Shown: one piece after another, positions 22,968 to 27,791 of the stretch
Position numbering within the stretch: position 1 is the stretch's first letter
How the letters are laid out: each line of letters begins with the position of its first letter
DNA from: a virus
Length of the DNA stretch: 27,791 nucleotides
Reading direction: 5' to 3' (one strand)
Virus record (IMG/VR): IMGVR_UViG_3300025085_000140
Location: 1-27,791 of that record
Program-made: the position numbers and the translations under genes
The notes under the pieces: model-generated
What the model was told of the DNA's origin: nothing
The model's database searches: none
Seen by the model: the letters and a program-made list of their open reading frames with translations, nothing else

Positions 22968-23171
22968 ATGCTTGCTTTTTTACTTCCATTAGCATCAAAA
23001 ATCATCACCGATGCCATTTCTAAAATTCCTGAGAATGAAGAACTGGGTGAGAAGATGGTTGAGATCTGTCTTGTTATTCTTGCTAAGGCGGTTAAGTTAA
23101 CCAAGACTGATATGGATGATCAACTTCTTGAAGTTGTCACCAAGGCTATCAAAACCCGCGAGGATGCGTAG
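22968..23171 (+). CDS. Small conserved-looking protein (67 aa)
   Basis: The protein begins MLAFLLPLASKIITDAISKI and continues with helical KMVEICLVILAKAVKLTKTD. The N-terminal 20 residues are hydrophobic or amphipathic; with a second apolar helix at about 31-42, it could be membrane-associated, but it is short for a holin and lacks a clear two-helix transmembrane pattern. A UUCG hairpin precedes the ATG, and TAG at 23169-23171 is just before a late promoter box. Function is unknown. Confidence 0.65.
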   Translation: MLAFLLPLASKIITDAISKIPENEELGEKMVEICLVILAKAVKLTKTDMDDQLLEVVTKAIKTREDA

Positions 23172-23173
23172 GT

Positions 23174-23181
23174 TATAAATA
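23174..23181 (+). promoter_or_regulatory. Late promoter box (TATAAATA)
   Basis: A perfect TATAAATA lies in the 43-base gap between genes, 34 bases before the ATG at 23215. It is the best placed of the late boxes, since it is outside coding sequence. Confidence 0.65.
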
Positions 23182-23214
23182 ATTGTATGAAAACTGTAGT
23201 TCGGGTGTAAGAAC

Positions 23215-23718
23215 ATGGCTCTCTGGGGTCTTAACGACAATATTCAAACCTTTGGTACTGTTGCAGTTAGTGGTAATACTGTAACTGGCACGGGGACCAC
23301 TTTTACAACCGATGTTGAAGTTGGTCAAGTAATTCGGGTTGGAACCCGTGGTGGTGTTGGTACATATTATGGTGACGCTGTTATCAGTGGTATCACCAGT
23401 GACCGAATTCTTACCATCGATTCTACTGCTGGACTTAGTGCAGTTAGTATTGCTGCTACTGCTTATGGTATCAGCGAACTGCCAATGTACACTGTTAAGG
23501 ACAGTGTATATCAAGAAGAAAGAGATGAGGCAGATTCTTTAGTCTACGGTATTTCCACAGATACTGCTGGTCAATACGGTGTTGCTCATCATGGATGGGT
23601 TGGTGTTACCACTTACATGGATATGCATGGCAATCTGAGAGTCAAGAGTGAAGTTCTTGTTGCTGCCTCTGGTATTCAAACTGGTGCTAACGGAATTGCT
23701 TATCCTACAGATGAGTAA
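23215..23718 (+). CDS. Beta-rich virion structural protein
   Basis: A 167-aa protein rich in Gly, Thr, Val and Ser, beginning MALWGLNDNIQTFGTVAVSG with repeated short strands (VTGTGTTFTTDVEVGQVIRV) typical of phage decoration or structural proteins. Cyanophage genomes carry related MALWG... proteins labelled virion structural protein in my memory. A perfect late promoter box precedes it. There is no catalytic motif and no signal peptide. The exact position in the virion is unknown. Confidence 0.72.
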   Translation: MALWGLNDNIQTFGTVAVSGNTVTGTGTTFTTDVEVGQVIRVGTRGGVGTYYGDAVISGITSDRILTIDSTAGLSAVSIAATAYGISELPMYTVKDSVYQEERDEADSLVYGISTDTAGQYGVAHHGWVGVTTYMDMHGNLRVKSEVLVAASGIQTGANGIAYPTDE

Positions 23719-23726
23719 TTGAGTGA

Positions 23727-24098
23727 ATGAAATTCCATGAATTGAACGATAGCAACTATCTCCTTTTTGCAATTAAGAATTATGAGAATCCTCAAGCAGT
23801 TACTGAGGATGACTTCTATGATGATCTTAAAAGAATTAAGTACATTAAAAGACTACTAAAGAGGTATAAGAATAGTGGTGAGTTGAGAACTCATCTTATT
23901 CTAAACCACTTTATAGTCCTTTTTAATGTTTTTGGTGATGCTGGAGTTCCCCTTTTATATTTTAAATTGGATAAAGAACTTTGGTCCTGTACTAAGAGTT
24001 TTTTGACATACCTCGGAAGAGTTCCTGAATTTCCTCGCACGGAACTAAATAATATTATTGATGATGAGTATTGTTTAACGCAACTTAGAGAAGTCTAA
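23727..24098 (+). CDS. DUF7207-like conserved phage protein
   Basis: A 123-aa protein, MKFHELNDSNYLLFAIKNYE at the start, then DDLKRIKYIKRLLKRYKNSG, HLILNHFIVLFNVFGD and PLLYFKL. The order of these elements matches a small phage family that I recall as DUF7207, common in cyanophages and without known function. The LNHFIVLFNVFGDAGVPLLYF stretch is hydrophobic but probably a buried helix rather than a membrane span. It overlaps the next ATG by one base (TAATG). Confidence 0.68.
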   Translation: MKFHELNDSNYLLFAIKNYENPQAVTEDDFYDDLKRIKYIKRLLKRYKNSGELRTHLILNHFIVLFNVFGDAGVPLLYFKLDKELWSCTKSFLTYLGRVPEFPRTELNNIIDDEYCLTQLREV

Positions 24099-24658
24099 TG
24101 GACGATCCTTTAAATGAAATGATGACTGGCAATGCTGTGGGTCAATCTGGGGGATTTAGTAGCAAATCTGACGCTGCCGGTCCTGTTGCTGGATATGATA
24201 AGAAATTAAAGAAACCTACTATACTTGCAAGAGGTCGTATGCCTGGTGCTAGGAAGCGTTGGTCAATGAAAGAGGAGACTGTTGATGAAGGAATCCGACT
24301 TAAGAGTTTTGGTGAGTTTAAAGACGGCATCAAGTCTGCTGGTGAGCGTCTAAATCGGAGTGTAGTTCAACCAGCGACTAGGTTTATTAAAGACAGACTT
24401 CCAAAATCTGATTCTTCTCCTTCTACATCGTCTAATGATGGTCGCCGTGCTACTGGTGGACTTCATGGTGTAGGAACTAAAGCTGATAATAAAGGTGCAG
24501 TTAAATTAAAAGTTCAGAATGATCCTGCACTAGACACAATTAATCGTTCAGCTCAGATGAGTACAAAAAAATCTCATCCTAGTTGGTGGTCTCAGAAAGG
24601 TCCTTCTGGTACAGCATGGTATGGTCAGCAACAATTCCGAAGAGATCTAACTAAGTAA
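24098..24658 (+). CDS. Hypothetical virion-type protein
   Basis: A 186-aa basic, Gly/Ser/Lys-rich protein, mostly without predicted core. It begins MDDPLNEMMTGNAVGQSGGF and has RGRMPGARKRWSMKEETVDE in the middle. A disordered Ser-rich stretch at about 103-120 (SDSSPSTSSNDGRRATGG) separates two parts; the C-terminus has aromatic residues (SWWSQKGPSGTAWYGQQQF). No family recognised. Its setting between other virion-type genes suggests a structural or assembly role, which is inference. Confidence 0.55.
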   Translation: MDDPLNEMMTGNAVGQSGGFSSKSDAAGPVAGYDKKLKKPTILARGRMPGARKRWSMKEETVDEGIRLKSFGEFKDGIKSAGERLNRSVVQPATRFIKDRLPKSDSSPSTSSNDGRRATGGLHGVGTKADNKGAVKLKVQNDPALDTINRSAQMSTKKSHPSWWSQKGPSGTAWYGQQQFRRDLTK

Positions 24659-24659
24659 T

Positions 24660-25064
24660 ATGGCGGACATTAACTCAGCGATTCTAGAAAGATTGGAAAA
24701 AGTAGTTGATTCATTACAGGATAATTCTGTAAAGATGGGTCAACTACTTGCAGTACATAACGAAAAACTATCTACACAGGGTGAAGTTGATGGAATTCTA
24801 TTTGAAAAAGTAGATAGACTTCACGCGGATCTGAACAAAGAATGTGACACAATCAAGAAAGGATGTGAGAGAGATATCCGTCATGTAGATGACAGACTCA
24901 GGATGATGGAGAAAAAAATGTGGTCCATCTTCGGTGGTCTCGCTGTGATCTCATTATTGGTCAGCGTTCCCGGTCAAGCATTGATGAGGGGATTGACATC
25001 GCCACAAAAAACCAGTATGATAGCACCAGGCACTGGACTGGTTAATGGATCTAATAGATTCTAA
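24660..25064 (+). CDS. Coiled-coil single-span membrane protein (XhlA-like layout)
   Basis: A 134-aa protein. Residues 1-85 are a charged coiled-coil-like helix (ILERLEKVVDSLQDNSVKMG and following heptads). One hydrophobic segment, WSIFGGLAVISLLVSVPGQA (about 87-106), is a likely transmembrane span. The short tail is polar. This layout (N-terminal coiled coil, C-terminal span) is like XhlA and the DUF7201-type phage proteins, which may assist lysis or sit at the membrane; I cannot tell which. It ends inside the gp61 start, overlapping by 20 bases. Confidence 0.62.
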   Translation: MADINSAILERLEKVVDSLQDNSVKMGQLLAVHNEKLSTQGEVDGILFEKVDRLHADLNKECDTIKKGCERDIRHVDDRLRMMEKKMWSIFGGLAVISLLVSVPGQALMRGLTSPQKTSMIAPGTGLVNGSNRF

Positions 25065-26013
25065 GTATATTGGTCTAGTTTCTGCTAGACTTCAAAAATT
25101 TAAAAGGGTCAAAGCAGACCTTTACAACTTTCGTTGCCCTATATGTGGCGACTCTCAGCGGTATAAGAATAAGGCTAGAGGGTACATCTATTCGGTAAAA
25201 AACAATACTAATTTTAAGTGCCATAACTGTGGTGCTTCAATGTCGCTTAACAATCTTCTAAAGAAGATTGATACGACACTGCATAAGAAGTATGTTATGG
25301 AAAAATTTAAAGGTGGATTTACTGGTAAAACATTTACAACTGATGAACCTACATTCGTTTTTGAAAAACCTGTATTCCAATCCAAGATCCTTCTCCCTCT
25401 ATGCAGTGAGGTGGAAGTTGGTAGAGCCTATTTACAGAATCGTGGAATCGACCCCACCAAATTCTATTTTGCAGAGAAGTTTAAAACCTTTGCTAATTCA
25501 TATAAGAAAGTTTTTGCAAGCACATCTTTTGAAGAGTCTAGGATCGTAATTCCTTTGTTTTATAATAAAAACCTAATTGGATTCCAGGGCAGAGCTCTGG
25601 GTCGTAGTAAGGTTAAATACATCACTGTAATGCTTGATGACAACGCACCAAAAATTTATGGATTTGACACAACTAATAAGAACTTACCAATCTATGTGGT
25701 CGAAGGACCCTTTGACAGCACTTTCCTCAACAATAGCGTGGCTTTGTGTGGCGCTGACGGTGACCTTCGTTGTCTTGAGGGAGGCGATTGCGTTTATACT
25801 TTTGATAACGAGCCCCGTAATGGCGAGATTGTTGGACGCATCGGAAGAACTATATCTAGAGGCGAGAAAGTCGTCATCTGGCCAAGCAGTATCCAAGAAA
25901 AAGACCTGAACGATATGGTATTGAGTGGCATTAATGTAAATGATGTGGTAGAATCACATACATACTCAGGTCTTGAAGCACAAGTAAAATTCACAGAGTG
26001 GAAGAAGGTATGA
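25045..26013 (+). CDS. 61: DNA primase gp61
   Basis: A 322-aa primase that makes RNA primers on the lagging strand with helicase gp41; T4 gp61 is 342 aa. The N-terminal zinc finger is CPIC (31-34) and CHNC (59-62). The TOPRIM catalytic domain has VVEGPFD (218-224, Glu220) and FDNE (253-256, Asp254). All key residues are present. It overlaps the upstream membrane protein by 20 bases and nrdA by 4 (ATGA). In this genome it lies about 8 kb from gp41, with virion-type genes between. Confidence 0.92.
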   Translation: MDLIDSKYIGLVSARLQKFKRVKADLYNFRCPICGDSQRYKNKARGYIYSVKNNTNFKCHNCGASMSLNNLLKKIDTTLHKKYVMEKFKGGFTGKTFTTDEPTFVFEKPVFQSKILLPLCSEVEVGRAYLQNRGIDPTKFYFAEKFKTFANSYKKVFASTSFEESRIVIPLFYNKNLIGFQGRALGRSKVKYITVMLDDNAPKIYGFDTTNKNLPIYVVEGPFDSTFLNNSVALCGADGDLRCLEGGDCVYTFDNEPRNGEIVGRIGRTISRGEKVVIWPSSIQEKDLNDMVLSGINVNDVVESHTYSGLEAQVKFTEWKKV

Positions 26014-27791
26014 CAAACGGGACTAAGGTTCGTAAGAGATCAGGATCGTTAGAGATTCTTGATCTAAACAAGATGCACAAAATGGTAGAAGAGGCATGCA
26101 AAGATCTTGCTGGTGTTTCAGCCTCTCAAATTGAAATTAATTCTGGAATTCAATTTTATGATGGAGTTACAACAGTTGAAATTCAGGAGATTCTAATTCG
26201 CTCTGCTTCCGACCTTATCGATCTAGATAACCCCAACTATCAATTCGTTGCTGCAAGACTCCTTCTGTTCGCTCTCAGGAAGCAACTATGGGGTCGTATG
26301 CATGAGTCTCCATCTCTACAATTACATATTGATAATTGTGTCGCCCGTGGAGTCTATGATGCTGAGATTATTTCTAAGTATTCTTCTGAGGAATGGGAAG
26401 ATCTAAACTTGCTCATTGATCATGATCGCGATTTCTTATTCACTTATGCTGGATTGCGACAGGTTGCAGATAAATACCTAGTCCAGGATCGCAGTAGTGG
26501 TGAAGTCTACGAGACTCCACAATTCATGTACCTGATGATTGCCGCTACTATTTTTGCGGAATATCCCAAAGATACTAGGCTAGAATATGTCAGAAAATAC
26601 TACGAAGCAATCAGCAAGCACAAAGTCAACATCCCAACGCCAATCATGGGAGGGGTCAGAACACCCTTGCGTCAATTTGCATCTTGTGTTCTCGTTGATG
26701 TTGATGACTCCCTCGATAGTATCTTTAGCAGCGATATGGCTATTGGTAAATATGTCGCACAAAGGGCTGGTATTGGTATTAACGCAGGCAGAATTCGTGG
26801 GATCAATTCTAAAATTAGAGGCGGTGAGGTACAACACACAGGCATTATCCCCTTCCTTAAAAAGTTTGAGAGCACTGTCAGATGCTGCACTCAGAACGGC
26901 ATCAGAGGTGGTTCTGCTACAGTTCACTTTCCTATCTGGCACAAAGAAATCCAAGACATAATTGTTCTGAAGAACAATAAGGGAACTGAAGACAATCGTG
27001 TCCGTAAGTTAGATTATAGTATTCAACTTAGTAAACTCTTTTATGAGAGGTTTATTTCAAATGGGCAAATCACACTCTTCAGTCCTCACGATGTGCCGGG
27101 TCTCTATGATGCTTTTGGGACTGATGCATTTGACGCTCGCTATGTGGACTATGAATCAGATAGATCTATTCCGAGACAAACTGTATCAGCTCAGGAGCTA
27201 TTCTTAAGTCTTCTTAAGGAACGGGCAGAGACTGGTCGTATCTATATCATGAACATTGATCATTGCAATTCTCACTCATCCTTTAGGGATAAGGTAGAAA
27301 TGAGTAATCTATGTCAGGAAATTACTCTTCCAACTAAACCTCTCCAACATATTGATGGTGAAGGTGAGATTGCACTGTGCATTCTTTCTGCTATCAATGT
27401 GGGTAAACTTCGTAGTCTAGATGAACTGGAGGAACTTTGTGATCTTTCTGTTCGTGGACTTGATGCCTTGATCGACTTCCAAGGATATCCTGTTAAGGCT
27501 GCTGAGATTGGTACTAAGAATCGTAGGTCTCTCGGTGTAGGTTATATCGGTCTTGCACACTATCTGGCTAAGCATAAGGTGGGATATGATGATCCTGCGG
27601 CACATCAACTGGTACACGACCTTACAGAGGCGTTTCAATATTACTTATTGAAGTCATCTAATCAACTTGCTAAAGAGTATGGACCTTGTGGATATTTTGA
27701 TAGGACTAAATATTCCACTGGCATGTTGCCAATTGATACATACAAGAAAGATGTTGACGGCATCGTACCTCATACTCTGAAATATGATTGG
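26010..27791 (+). CDS. nrdA: Ribonucleotide reductase class Ia large subunit, 3' end outside window
   Basis: The ATG at 26010 overlaps the gp61 stop (ATGA) and the frame stays open for 594 codons to the window edge, ending on a codon boundary. The full protein is usually about 750-780 aa. It reduces ribonucleotides to deoxynucleotides for phage DNA synthesis. The N-terminal ATP-cone (VRKRSGSLEILDLNKMHKMV, IQFYDGVTT) is present. SCVLVD carries the equivalent of E. coli Cys225, SNLCQE those of Cys439 and Glu441, and ALCILSA that of Cys462. The remaining C-terminal part, with the thioredoxin-facing cysteines, is not visible. Confidence 0.95.
   Translation, partial: MTNGTKVRKRSGSLEILDLNKMHKMVEEACKDLAGVSASQIEINSGIQFYDGVTTVEIQEILIRSASDLIDLDNPNYQFVAARLLLFALRKQLWGRMHESPSLQLHIDNCVARGVYDAEIISKYSSEEWEDLNLLIDHDRDFLFTYAGLRQVADKYLVQDRSSGEVYETPQFMYLMIAATIFAEYPKDTRLEYVRKYYEAISKHKVNIPTPIMGGVRTPLRQFASCVLVDVDDSLDSIFSSDMAIGKYVAQRAGIGINAGRIRGINSKIRGGEVQHTGIIPFLKKFESTVRCCTQNGIRGGSATVHFPIWHKEIQDIIVLKNNKGTEDNRVRKLDYSIQLSKLFYERFISNGQITLFSPHDVPGLYDAFGTDAFDARYVDYESDRSIPRQTVSAQELFLSLLKERAETGRIYIMNIDHCNSHSSFRDKVEMSNLCQEITLPTKPLQHIDGEGEIALCILSAINVGKLRSLDELEELCDLSVRGLDALIDFQGYPVKAAEIGTKNRRSLGVGYIGLAHYLAKHKVGYDDPAAHQLVHDLTEAFQYYLLKSSNQLAKEYGPCGYFDRTKYSTGMLPIDTYKKDVDGIVPHTLKYDW

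Noticed and set aside
22968-23171. Calling the 67-aa protein a holin
   Set aside because: Hydrophobic segments are short and amphipathic, and no lysis genes are adjacent.
24923-24940. TTCG-containing hairpin inside the coiled-coil membrane gene
   Set aside because: The stem is short with a bulge and lies in coding sequence; no reason to think it functional.
26467-26474. GATAAATA late-promoter-like box inside nrdA
   Set aside because: Deep inside a coding region with no gene start nearby; expected by chance in AT-rich DNA.

Overview
The window looks like part of the genome of a T4-like marine cyanophage (a myovirus of Synechococcus or Prochlorococcus). All genes are on the + strand, tightly packed, moderately AT-rich and often overlapping by 1-4 bases (ATGA or TAATG junctions). 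The T4 replication core is recognisable in order: sliding clamp gp45, clamp loader gp44 and gp62, translational repressor RegA, DNA polymerase gp43, recombinase UvsX, helicase gp41, then primase gp61 and ribonucleotide reductase NrdA. Interspersed genes are typical of cyanophages: a CobS-like AAA ATPase with a CobT-like VWA protein, Hsp20, MazG, several 2OG-Fe(II) oxygenase-like proteins and a TobZ/NodU-type carbamoyltransferase. I see no tRNA, CRISPR array or insertion sequence.

Layout. 1-3757: the 3' part of a CobT-like VWA gene (open at the left edge), a 45-residue ORF, CobS, and a 2OG oxygenase. 3770-10872: a DUF3310 protein and the clamp/clamp-loader/RegA run. This run is interrupted by a Dam-type methylase and a carbamoyltransferase between gp44 and gp62, and by an arginase-like UPF0489 protein between gp62 and regA. 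10873-11077: a 205-base non-coding stretch with late-promoter-like boxes, hairpins, a strong terminator and a UUCG tetraloop hairpin, followed by hsp20 with its own terminator. 11547-18882: an extended -10 promoter, two small conserved-looking genes, gp43, a small ORF, uvsX, gp41, a DUF6445-like oxygenase, MazG with an unusual Pro-rich N-terminus, and a small ORF. 18882-25064: a small membrane-type ORF whose stop lies in a terminator, then mostly virion-type or unknown genes. These include a protein with a nuclease-like motif, a third oxygenase, an NMNAT-like enzyme carrying what resembles a T4 capsid-targeting peptide, a basic protein with an EF-hand-like loop, a beta-rich structural protein and a coiled-coil membrane protein. 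Several have TATAAATA-like late promoter boxes upstream. 25045-27791: gp61 primase and NrdA, which runs off the right edge.

How it works together. The replication genes form a near-complete replisome (clamp, loader, polymerase, helicase, primase, recombinase). NrdA supplies deoxynucleotides and MazG probably edits nucleotide pools. Dam, the carbamoyltransferase and the oxygenases could modify DNA or other substrates, but their targets cannot be read from sequence. The virion-type block embedded between gp41 and gp61 appears to be switched by its own late promoters. All assignments come from reading motifs and remembered family sequences; no database search was run.
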